A stretch of 6,670 bases of DNA. Origin: Campylobacterales bacterium (GTDB lineage: Bacteria; Campylobacterota; Campylobacteria; Campylobacterales; QNZT01). Below the pieces are notes generated by a model. The model was given only the letters and a program-made list of their open reading frames with translations, was not told where the DNA came from and ran no database searches. The translations under genes were made by a program, and so were the position numbers. The stretch's first letter is position 1, and each line of letters begins with the position of its first letter. Positions 1-5,556 of this stretch are shown one piece after another. The stretch lies in assembly GCA_027056215.1 (NCBI GenBank), contig JALULO010000237.1, forward strand, positions 1 to 6,670. Direction: 5' to 3'.

Positions 1-427
1 TATCAGAGTCAGAGGGGATATAGCTACCGACTCCAGTTTTTAAGGTATAGGATGATGAAGACCAACGATAGTAGAGTGCGAGTGTCGTATCATCAATGCC
101 ACTTTCGCCACTTTGGAGATCGTAGTTAGATGTATACACTCTTGCACTAAAATCACCATAATAATATCCTAGTGAAAGACTCTGTGCATCTTGAGAACTG
201 TTCTCATCGACTCTACTGTAGCCATATCCCAAGCTGATATCGAAATGGTGCTCTTTTTTGAAAGTAACTTTTTCAATCTCGCATCCGTTGGCATCGACTA
301 TATCAGTGAGTGCGGAGTTGGGGCATTGGTCGTCTTCGTTTGCAACGCCATCCATATCATCATCGAGAAACGCTGCTTGCAATGCCACTAAGCTCAACAG
401 CAATACCAAAAAGAATTTTTTCAACAC
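1..427 (-). CDS. Outer-membrane beta-barrel protein with N-terminal TSP3 repeat (partial, C-terminus off the left edge)
   Basis: The reverse strand reads open from a GTG at 427 to the window edge, 142 codons, with no stop. The start is a GTG followed at once by a TTG; a weak CGGA sits about 7 nt before the GTG, so I chose 427. Residues 1-20 are a signal peptide (two Lys, then a Leu/Val/Phe-rich core ending LQAA). Next comes one thrombospondin type 3-like calcium motif, DDDMDGVANEDDQCPNS, then NGCEIE. The rest alternates polar and aromatic residues in short strands (HFDISLGYGYSRV, SLGYYYGDFSARVYTS, TLALYYRWSSSY), typical of an outer-membrane barrel. The gene starts 12 bp after the His-rich protein stop codon, so it is probably in the same operon as the two-component system. 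Function is unknown. Similar TSP3-plus-short-barrel proteins are, from memory, common in Sulfurimonas-type bacteria. Confidence 0.8.
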   Translation of the reverse strand, partial: MLKKFFLVLLLSLVALQAAFLDDDMDGVANEDDQCPNSALTDIVDANGCEIEKVTFKKEHHFDISLGYGYSRVDENSSQDAQSLSLGYYYGDFSARVYTSNYDLQSGESGIDDTTLALYYRWSSSSYTLKTGVGSYIPSDSD

Positions 428-439
428 TGAAAAGTCCGA

Positions 440-859
440 TTATCTACCGTGTGAGGGAAGGTGTTTCCCCTGTCCCGGACGGTTTTGGGGCACAGGACGA
501 TGATCACCTCCACCACGTATAGGTGAAGGTATCTGTTGATGCCTGATCATATCTTGTCGATGTGGTATGTTGCCATTACGCTCTTGGTTGTGCATCACAT
601 TTGTACTGTGTTTTCTTTTACCATCTTTTTGGTGCTCTTTCTTACTGTCTCCATGCAATGAAGCACGAAGTTTACCCAGTGCCACACCACGCTGCTGCTC
701 ATTCATCCTTGCTAGTTCATGTTTGATTTCATTCATAAGTTTGAATCGCTCTGACTTAGGTGCACTCTGGAGTCTGGCGATTTTAGATTGCAAACCATTT
801 TCGCCACTAAACAATAGTATCGGCAGCACAAAAGAGAGAAGCCATATTTTTTTATTCAT
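440..859 (-). CDS. Small secreted histidine-rich basic protein, function unknown
   Basis: 139 codons. The ATG at 859 is preceded by AGGGAAAG at good spacing. Residues 1-19 form a signal peptide (MNKK, then a hydrophobic core WLLSFVLPILLFSG) with no lipobox Cys, so the product is expected to be periplasmic or secreted. Residues 23-68 are a charged amphipathic helical segment (SKIARLQSAPKSERF, MNEIKHELARMNEQQR). Residues 69-139 are low-complexity and basic, rich in Arg, Lys, Gln, Pro and Gly, with nine His (69, 76, 84, 90, 100, 107, 120, 133, 137). It follows the histidine kinase by 48 bp and precedes the barrel gene by 12 bp, so it is probably a target or accessory of the two-component system. 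The layout (signal peptide, short helix, His-rich tail) is reminiscent of periplasmic metal-binding or stress proteins, but I recognise no family and metal binding is inference only. Confidence 0.8.
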   Translation of the reverse strand: MNKKIWLLSFVLPILLFSGENGLQSKIARLQSAPKSERFKLMNEIKHELARMNEQQRGVALGKLRASLHGDSKKEHQKDGKRKHSTNVMHNQERNGNIPHRQDMIRHQQIPSPIRGGGDHRPVPQNRPGQGKHLPSHGR

Positions 860-890
860 ATCTTTCCCTGGTCGCTATTTTACTTTTGCC

Positions 891-903
891 ATTATACATT
901 ATA
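891..903 (-). promoter_or_regulatory. Candidate promoter (-10 boxes) ahead of the His-rich protein gene
   Basis: In the 48-bp gap between the kinase stop and the His-rich protein start, the minus strand carries two TATAAT hexamers in tandem (903-898 and 896-891). No good -35 is visible, which is common in campylobacterotal promoters. This could give the secreted and outer-membrane genes their own transcription besides read-through from the two-component genes. Prediction only. Confidence 0.35.
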
Positions 904-907
904 AACA

Positions 908-1957
908 TTACTTGACTATTACCTCTGCAAGATCGAGTGATACGATCGTGCCTTTACCTGCTTCACTTTCGATATGAATCTCGATTTTCAATGCATCACA
1001 GAGTTTTTTGACGATATGCATACCAATCCCCAGCCCACGATCTGTCTCTTTATAATAACGCTCAAACACTTTTTTGACATTTTGAATACCCTGTCCGCTA
1101 TCTTTGATACGTAAAAAATCATCCTGTGTCACCACGTGTACTGTGCCATCATGATCATTATATTTACATGCATTGCTCAGGAGATTATCCAAAATACGTT
1201 CAAAAGCATCCTGATTGGTATCCAGAGTATAACCATCGATCTGTACATGAAAAGAGATATTTGGATAGAGCGTCTGGAAAGAGATGATACGCTCCTGTAC
1301 ACTCTTGTGTAAATCAAATCGTTCCTTTTGCAAATATGAATCATCCAAAAATGCACGGAGATTATTTTGCAGTGAAAGAATCGTTGAAACACTTGAATGC
1401 ATACGTTCTATCTTGCGATTTTTGCCAATCTCTTTTTGAAATAGTTTAAAGTTGACCACCAAAGAGCTGAGAGGGGTATTGATATCATGCAAAATATCTT
1501 TAACAAACTCTTCATTTAGTTCAAGCGCTTTTTTGAGTGGTCTAAGCGCATAGAGAGAAAAGAGAAATGAAAGCAACGCAATCAAAAGAGCATAAAGGAT
1601 GAACTTCTGCACAAGATCACTTTTAAGGGTTGAAATCATCACGTCATAACGCTTCTTTGGTAAAACTATTTTGAGTAGATAACCATCAGCTGTAGGTACT
1701 TCAAAAAAGCTGTAGAGGTCGCCTTTTTTATAGAGTTTTCGTACTTTTGTCTGCTTGCTTTTAGGTACGAAGTCGAGTTTTAGCCCTTCGCATTTTAAAT
1801 CAAAACTACAAATCTTCATCTGATTTCTCACTTGATCGTCGATCGAAAGACGCTCTTGTTTGTAATCTTGCATGATGATAACAAAAAGTAAAATACATTG
1901 CAGGGTAAAAAAGAGTACAAAGCTTTTGAGCAGTGACTCAATTTCATACTTTTTCAA
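908..1957 (-). CDS. Membrane sensor histidine kinase (HAMP-less) of a two-component system
   Basis: 349 codons from a TTG at 1957, chosen because AGGGG (1969-1965) sits 7 nt upstream; an in-frame GTG at 1975 would add six residues but has no clear ribosome site. Domains: TM1 about 12-29, a periplasmic loop of about 90 residues with two cysteines (C50, C56), TM2 about 119-138, then almost directly the dimerisation/phosphoacceptor helix with H157 in HDINTPLSS. The ATPase domain follows: N box LDNLLSNACKYN (N258, N262), G1 DSGQGI (D286, G288, G290), F box FERYYK and G2 GLGIGMHIVKKL (G308, G310, G312). No HAMP domain fits in the short TM2-to-His linker. It should autophosphorylate H157 and pass phosphate to the regulator encoded immediately upstream, whose last 14 nt it overlaps. 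The signal is unknown; resemblance to small-loop campylobacterotal kinases is not enough for a name. Confidence 0.93.
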   Translation of the reverse strand: MKKYEIESLLKSFVLFFTLQCILLFVIIMQDYKQERLSIDDQVRNQMKICSFDLKCEGLKLDFVPKSKQTKVRKLYKKGDLYSFFEVPTADGYLLKIVLPKKRYDVMISTLKSDLVQKFILYALLIALLSFLFSLYALRPLKKALELNEEFVKDILHDINTPLSSLVVNFKLFQKEIGKNRKIERMHSSVSTILSLQNNLRAFLDDSYLQKERFDLHKSVQERIISFQTLYPNISFHVQIDGYTLDTNQDAFERILDNLLSNACKYNDHDGTVHVVTQDDFLRIKDSGQGIQNVKKVFERYYKETDRGLGIGMHIVKKLCDALKIEIHIESEAGKGTIVSLDLAEVIVK

Positions 1958-2576
1958 GCATATACCCCTGACCACGGATGTTCTTGATATCCAAACCGAG
2001 TCTGGATTTAAGTTTAGCGAGATTGACTCTTAAGGCGTTTGGATTAGGTTGTTCCAGTGCTTCTAGCAGTGTATAGGAACTGACAATTTTATCCAGATTG
2101 GTGATGAGTGCATGAAAGAGTGCTAGTTGAACCTCTCCTAATCCGATCGTTTTTCCCTCTTTTTGAAGTGTTTTGGTATGGGGATTGTAGATCAAATCTT
2201 TATAGCAAATCGTCTCGTCACTTTTGAGATATTTGCTTTTGATGCGAATCACCAATTCTTCAGGATCAAAAGGTTTTTTGATATAGTCCTCTGCACCAAG
2301 CGCAAAACCTTTGGAGATAGAGTTGATATCGATCAATGCCGTGATATAAATCGTAGGTGTTTCATCATCAGCAGCTTTAAGCTGTTTTAAAACATCAAAT
2401 CCATTTTCTTTAGGCACGTTGATATCGAAGATATAAAGATCGTAGCGATTGTCAAAGGTAAGATCATAAACCTTCTCTCCATCATGGGCAACATCAACCT
2501 CGAACCCCTCACCCTGCAAATACTCCTGCAAACTTTCACATAGTATCTCATCATCTTCCAGCATTAATATTTTCAT
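1944..2576 (-). CDS. OmpR/PhoB-family DNA-binding response regulator
   Basis: 210 codons, ATG at 2576. Residues 1-115 are a receiver domain: acidic pocket E7-D8-D9, phosphoacceptor D51 (YIFDINVP), switch T79 (TIYITAL) and conserved K101 in DYIKKPF. Residues 120-210 are a winged-helix DNA-binding domain with a recognition-helix segment NALRVNLAKLKSRLG and the wing motif IRGQGYML at the end. Length is a little short of the usual 220-240 residues but all key positions are present. The kinase gene overlaps its 3' end by 14 nt, so the two are an obvious cognate pair. There is no Shine-Dalgarno sequence before the ATG, and a candidate promoter lies so close that the transcript could be nearly leaderless. 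DNA targets are unknown; the two envelope genes downstream are the first candidates. Confidence 0.95.
   Translation of the reverse strand: MKILMLEDDEILCESLQEYLQGEGFEVDVAHDGEKVYDLTFDNRYDLYIFDINVPKENGFDVLKQLKAADDETPTIYITALIDINSISKGFALGAEDYIKKPFDPEELVIRIKSKYLKSDETICYKDLIYNPHTKTLQKEGKTIGLGEVQLALFHALITNLDKIVSSYTLLEALEQPNPNALRVNLAKLKSRLGLDIKNIRGQGYMLEKV
1965..1969 (-). promoter_or_regulatory. Ribosome binding site that decides the kinase start
   Basis: AGGGG on the minus strand lies inside the end of the response regulator gene, 7 nt before TTG 1957. It favours TTG 1957 over the upstream in-frame GTG at 1975 and suggests translational coupling of kinase to regulator. Confidence 0.6.
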
Positions 2577-2587
2577 GTAAAAAGTAT

Positions 2588-2616
2588 ATCATAATTCTAG
2601 ACTATTATCTCACCAA
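2588..2616 (-). promoter_or_regulatory. Candidate promoter of the two-component operon
   Basis: On the minus strand TTGGTG (2616-2611), a 17-nt spacer, then TATGAT (2593-2588). The -10 ends 11 nt before the response regulator ATG, so a start about 7 nt downstream leaves only about four leader nucleotides. It lies in the 48-bp gap after pcm, so pcm and the two-component genes could also be co-transcribed. Prediction only. Confidence 0.4.
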
Positions 2617-2624
2617 TTAACATT

Positions 2625-3245
2625 TTAAACAGTATGAATCAGTGGTACAAATACAAAGCCTGGAAACTCTTGAGATTCTACTTTAGTATCTGAAAGTTTT
2701 TTAAATCTAAAAATCGAATTTTGCACTGGTATAACAAGTATACCTCCGATTTTGAGCTGTTTAAATAGTTCATCAGGTATCTCTTTTGCACTTGCTGAAA
2801 CCAAGATTTTATCAAACTCTCTACCTGGTATGCCTAACGTATCACCGGCTTTTTGAATACAACACTCTTTTTTAAAATCAAACTGAGAGAGGTTTTTTTG
2901 TCCAACTTTTACCAATTCATCAACTCTTTCAAGACCTATTACTCTTCCTTCTTTACCGACTATTTGACAAAGCAGAGAAGTGGTCCAACCAGAACCAGAA
3001 CCGATATCTAAAATCTTATCTCCTTTTTGTGGTGAGAGATGCTCTAACATAAATGCTACAGTTGAGGGTTGAGAGATCGTTTGATCTTTTCCAATCGGAA
3101 GCGGTCTATCTACATAGATGTGATCTCTAAACGCTTGGGGTATAAAATATTTTCTATCTATTTTTTCAAAAGCCTCAACAATTTCTGGTGATTGCAATAC
3201 CCCTCTTTCAATCATTGATTGTATTAATTCTTTATTGTTTTTCAT
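2625..3245 (-). CDS. pcm: Protein-L-isoaspartate O-methyltransferase
   Basis: 206 codons from ATG 3245, chosen over the in-frame ATG at 3272 because GGAGAGGAG lies just upstream; E. coli Pcm is about the same length. The enzyme transfers a methyl group from S-adenosylmethionine to the alpha-carboxyl of L-isoaspartyl residues in aged proteins, starting their repair in the cytoplasm. Seen here: the substrate-side motif GKDQTISQPSTVAFM (family form GxGQTISQP, S58), SAM motif I ILDIGSGSGWTTSLL (D80-W87), acidic E106 at the end of the next strand (VIGLERV), motif II region FDKILVSASAKEIPDEL, and motif III LKIGGILVIPV (165-174) with the C-terminal FVPL. The His of GHGQTIS is Asp here, a modest change. 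The downstream response regulator starts 48 bp after its stop. Confidence 0.92.
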   Translation of the reverse strand: MKNNKELIQSMIERGVLQSPEIVEAFEKIDRKYFIPQAFRDHIYVDRPLPIGKDQTISQPSTVAFMLEHLSPQKGDKILDIGSGSGWTTSLLCQIVGKEGRVIGLERVDELVKVGQKNLSQFDFKKECCIQKAGDTLGIPGREFDKILVSASAKEIPDELFKQLKIGGILVIPVQNSIFRFKKLSDTKVESQEFPGFVFVPLIHTV

Positions 3246-3250
3246 AATTT

Positions 3251-3261
3251 TTCTCCTCTCC
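3251..3261 (-). promoter_or_regulatory. Strong ribosome binding site of pcm
   Basis: The minus strand reads GGAGAGGAGAA here, with AGGAG 7 nt before ATG 3245. The alternative ATG at 3272 has nothing similar upstream, so this site fixes the pcm start. Confidence 0.75.
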
Positions 3262-3348
3262 AAGATATCCATTGTATCCGATTTATCATATTAGAAATTG
3301 ATCTATTCTAAATAAACTAACTTGACTGTTGTTGACTCAATATTCTTA

Positions 3349-3377
3349 ACCATATCATATTCATCTATAAATGTCAA
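3349..3377 (-). promoter_or_regulatory. Candidate promoter of pcm
   Basis: On the minus strand a perfect -35 TTGACA (3377-3372), a 17-nt spacer and TATGGT (3354-3349). It would give a leader of roughly 95 nt crossing the paired TTGACT motif. A weaker alternative closer to the gene is TTTAGA (3312-3307), 16 nt, TATGAT (3290-3285). Confidence 0.4.
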
Positions 3378-3509
3378 GTACTTAAAATATCCCAAAACTA
3401 TATATAAAAGCTTACTAAACACTTTCACCCATTTGATAAAGCTTTTGGCAGAGTGCAAAATTACACCACTATGATTTTACTATTACAGCAACAAACCATC
3501 TAAAATCTA

Positions 3510-3539
3510 ATGACTAGTAGTATAATGATTTTTTATAAT
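3510..3539 (+). promoter_or_regulatory. Candidate promoter of the AhpD-like gene
   Basis: ATGACT (3510-3515), an 18-nt spacer and a perfect TATAAT (3534-3539). A second TATAAT lies at 3521-3526 without a good -35. The expected leader is about 60 nt, ending with GAGGAG (3597-3602) five nt before the ATG. Confidence 0.4.
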
Positions 3540-3607
3540 TATTTTGCTATGCTTCTATTGTATATAAGTGATTTAGATAGTAAAATAAAAGAATATGAGG
3601 AGACAAT

Positions 3608-4138
3608 ATGGCATATATAAAACTGGTAGAGTTTGAGGATATGACACCAGCGATACAAGAGAGAGCAAAACCTATTTTGGAAAAAACGGGTCAATTAGGT
3701 GATATATTTAAACTTTTGGCACTTGACGAAAAAATCTATTTTGCAACTGATGGTATGGTACAAAAATACCTGCTCGACGAGACAACACTTTCTTATGATA
3801 TAAAAGAGACCATAGCCCTTCTTATCTCAAAAGAAAATGGCTGCAAGATGTGTATAGATGTTCATAAAAATATTGCAAAGATGCTTGGTTTAACACCAGA
3901 GAGAATCGAAGAGATTTTACAGGGTGTAAAAGCGATTCAAACTGATGAAAAAGAGAAAGCACTCTTAAATTTTTGTATCAAAGCATCAGGTAAAGAGAAC
4001 TATAAAATTCAAAAAGAAGAGATTGACGCACTCAAAGAGATAGGATGGAGCGATGCCCAACTCGTTGAGGCAGTAGCAATCACAGGGTATTTTAACTATA
4101 TCAACACACTCTCAAATGTTTTTGGTTTAGGAGAATAA
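3608..4138 (+). CDS. AhpD/carboxymuconolactone decarboxylase-family peroxidase-like protein
   Basis: 176 codons; ATG 3608 follows GAGGAG by five nt. The family signature E-X11-C-X2-C-X3-H is complete: E67 (IKETIALLIS), C79 and C82 (CKMC) and H86 (DVHKNIAKMLG). In AhpD-like proteins these residues form a thiol active site and proton relay that reduces peroxides or passes electrons to a peroxiredoxin. The C-terminal helix AVAITGYFNYINTLSNVFGLGE matches the usual family ending. Length is typical of the single-domain, peroxidase-related branch. No signal peptide is present, so it should be cytoplasmic. There is no ahpC next door, so the electron partner is unknown; it stands alone, divergent from pcm. 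An exact substrate cannot be given, as CMD family members also include decarboxylases, but the CXXC-H set argues for a redox role. Confidence 0.9.
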   Translation: MAYIKLVEFEDMTPAIQERAKPILEKTGQLGDIFKLLALDEKIYFATDGMVQKYLLDETTLSYDIKETIALLISKENGCKMCIDVHKNIAKMLGLTPERIEEILQGVKAIQTDEKEKALLNFCIKASGKENYKIQKEEIDALKEIGWSDAQLVEAVAITGYFNYINTLSNVFGLGE

Positions 4139-4162
4139 GAAAACTACCTGTAAAAAGACATA

Positions 4163-4191
4163 TGTGATGTATCATCATTATTTATTATAAT
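4163..4191 (+). promoter_or_regulatory. Candidate promoter of the lipoprotein gene
   Basis: A perfect TATAAT (4186-4191) lies 41 bp before the lipoprotein start, with only a poor -35 (TGTGAT, 4163-4168, 17-nt spacer). The upstream stretch has a small inverted repeat TGATGTATCA. A ribosome site AAAGGA precedes the ATG. The gene may therefore be transcribed separately from the AhpD-like gene. Confidence 0.35.
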
Positions 4192-4232
4192 TTACCGATT
4201 TACTTAAAAATAAAATTTAAAGGAATCATATC

Positions 4233-5486
4233 ATGCAAAATAAATATGTAAAACTTTGTATAGGCTCAACAATTTTAACAACTTTACTACTATCTGGATG
4301 TGGAACATCACATAACAGTGATAAAAATAAAAATCCACATAATCTCAAAAAACTGGCAAAAACGGTTGATCTGGAAACTGACTGGACATGGTTTGTAGAT
4401 ATGCAATCTGTTAGCAATGATAAACAAGAAACAACTTTTTATGTTACTTTTGATGAAGGCATTCCAAAAGAAGTAAAACATCTTCAGTACTTCCTTGATA
4501 CTGACAATAACACCTCAACGGGATTTACAGGTTCTGATGGTTGGCAAGTATTTGGTGCTGATTATCTTATCGAAGATGGTGATTTGTATAAAAGTGAGAG
4601 TACAAAAGAGTGGAAATGGACGTATATCGGTACATTTAACCAATACAAAAGGATTAAAGATACAAAAAACTTAGTTACAATCCAGATACAATCAAGTGAT
4701 GCTTTATTGACAAACATCATAAAAGACAAATCAACTATCAACGTATCCATCGAACCTTTTGATGCAGACTGGCATGGGACATACAGTACTATTTATCCCA
4801 TAAAAATAACACAAAAAGAGACGACTTCTGATTATAAAGATATCATACAAGAACAACTTGGTGATGATTTGATAAATATAATAGTCTTAGAAGGTACTAA
4901 CAAAGTTATCGTTGTTCATGCAGTAAATGGTTATAAGAGATATACTTTTTACGATATAAGTGATACCCAAGATCCAAAAGTATTACAAACTTTCGCCTCC
5001 GAGGATGAAACCAAATCAATCAAATGGCTTAGAATTTTAGATAATGCTACACTAGAATATACCGTTTTAGAGAACGCTCAAAGATATAAGATCGTCTACA
5101 ATTATGTGGAAAATAAAATCGTTTCTAGTCAAAAAGATCGAAAAATCGATGCTGAATCTTTAAAAAAACAGTTGATAGAACAGGGAGAAGTATTAAATGA
5201 AAATTACAATATCAAATATCTTCTCAGCCCTGATAATGAACACATGTTTATATACATAACAAATCTGGAAACACATCATGATGAGTATAGTTTATATACA
5301 CTTTCTGAAAATAGCGAAATCGCTTTTGTAAAAAATTTGAAAAATATTGAAAAATATCCATACAATATTACAATGATTGACAACAAAACACTATCATACA
5401 CTATCAAAAATGGCCCTTTTGATCCTAGTAAGAAATATATTTATAACTACATAGATGATATAGAAATATCTCACGCTAAAATATAG
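4233..5486 (+). CDS. Lipoprotein with DOMON/CBM9-like domain and duplicated C-terminal module, function unknown
   Basis: 417 codons; ATG 4233 follows AAAGGA. Residues 1-22 are a lipoprotein signal with lipobox LLSG-C23, so the protein is lipid-anchored in the envelope; residue +2 is Gly, with no Asp retention signal. Residues about 24-45 are a polar linker (SHNSDKNKNPHN). Residues about 47-192 form a beta-rich domain with FLDTDNNTSTGF, GADYLIEDGDLYKS and a Trp-rich strand, resembling the DOMON/CBM9-like domains of secreted bacterial proteins; the Asp/Asn cluster (D89-N93) may bind calcium. Residues about 213-298 and 325-413 look like two copies of one module, sharing (R/E)Y(T/S)(F/L)Y.(I/L)S, then DN.TL.YT, then a closing YNY(V/I). 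No catalytic motif is recognised. The base composition is clearly more AT-rich than the SelO gene beside it. Binding of a sugar, heme or protein ligand is possible but unproven. Confidence 0.88.
   Translation: MQNKYVKLCIGSTILTTLLLSGCGTSHNSDKNKNPHNLKKLAKTVDLETDWTWFVDMQSVSNDKQETTFYVTFDEGIPKEVKHLQYFLDTDNNTSTGFTGSDGWQVFGADYLIEDGDLYKSESTKEWKWTYIGTFNQYKRIKDTKNLVTIQIQSSDALLTNIIKDKSTINVSIEPFDADWHGTYSTIYPIKITQKETTSDYKDIIQEQLGDDLINIIVLEGTNKVIVVHAVNGYKRYTFYDISDTQDPKVLQTFASEDETKSIKWLRILDNATLEYTVLENAQRYKIVYNYVENKIVSSQKDRKIDAESLKKQLIEQGEVLNENYNIKYLLSPDNEHMFIYITNLETHHDEYSLYTLSENSEIAFVKNLKNIEKYPYNITMIDNKTLSYTIKNGPFDPSKKYIYNYIDDIEISHAKI
4371..4808 (+). other. DOMON/CBM9-like domain within the lipoprotein
   Basis: Residues about 47-192. 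The order of features (strand, FLDTDNNTSTGF, SDGWQVFGADYLIED, LYKS, a WKW strand, then a long strand with IEPFDADW) is what I recognise from DOMON/CBM9-like beta-sandwich domains in bacterial secreted proteins. Ligand unknown. Confidence 0.5.
4869..5126 (+). repeat. Protein-level repeat, copy 1 (lipoprotein residues 213-298)
   Basis: Contains RYTFYDISD, then ILDNATLEYTVLE, then KIVYNYVENK. It aligns in order with copy 2 at 5205-5471. Divergence is high at DNA level, so the duplication is old. The pattern fits a propeller-type beta unit. Confidence 0.6.
5205..5471 (+). repeat. Protein-level repeat, copy 2 (lipoprotein residues 325-413)
   Basis: Contains EYSLYTLSE, then MIDNKTLSYTIKN, then KYIYNYIDD, matching copy 1 in order and similar spacing. 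A short charged linker (residues about 299-324, KDRKIDAESLKKQLIEQ) separates the copies. Confidence 0.6.
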
Positions 5487-5556
5487 TCGATATCATAATA
5501 ACGGGTATACATTCTTTGGTATAACTATAAGAAAACAAAGGAGAGCTAACCCTACT

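Larger units (their letters stand above)
3246..3607. other. AT-rich divergent intergenic region between pcm and the AhpD-like gene
   Basis: About 360 bp with no credible reading frame. It separates divergent genes and should hold both their promoters, given as separate entries. It also contains two TTGACT hexamers 10 bp apart (3322 and 3332), the second forming the small palindrome TTGACTCAA, a possible operator. Two AAGCTT sites also occur. I see no clear terminator hairpin and no RNA gene. Confidence 0.6.

Noticed and set aside
191..522. Cluster of three overlapping plus-strand frames
   Set aside because: Antisense to the barrel gene, which has a clear signal peptide and TSP3 motif; the plus-strand products show no family features.
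567..977. Plus-strand reading frame of 136 codons
   Set aside because: It is antisense to the His-rich protein and the kinase 3' end, has no ribosome site and is rich in Ser, Phe and Leu, as expected for a shadow frame.
3406..3446. AAAAGCTT and AAGCTTTT as a terminator stem
   Set aside because: Each arm is itself a palindrome around AAGCTT and the loop would be about 25 nt; there is no GC-rich stem or T tract.
5504..5523. Direct repeat GGTATA spaced by 14 bp in the lipoprotein-selO gap
   Set aside because: Too short and AT-rich to separate from chance; no gene starts from this gap.
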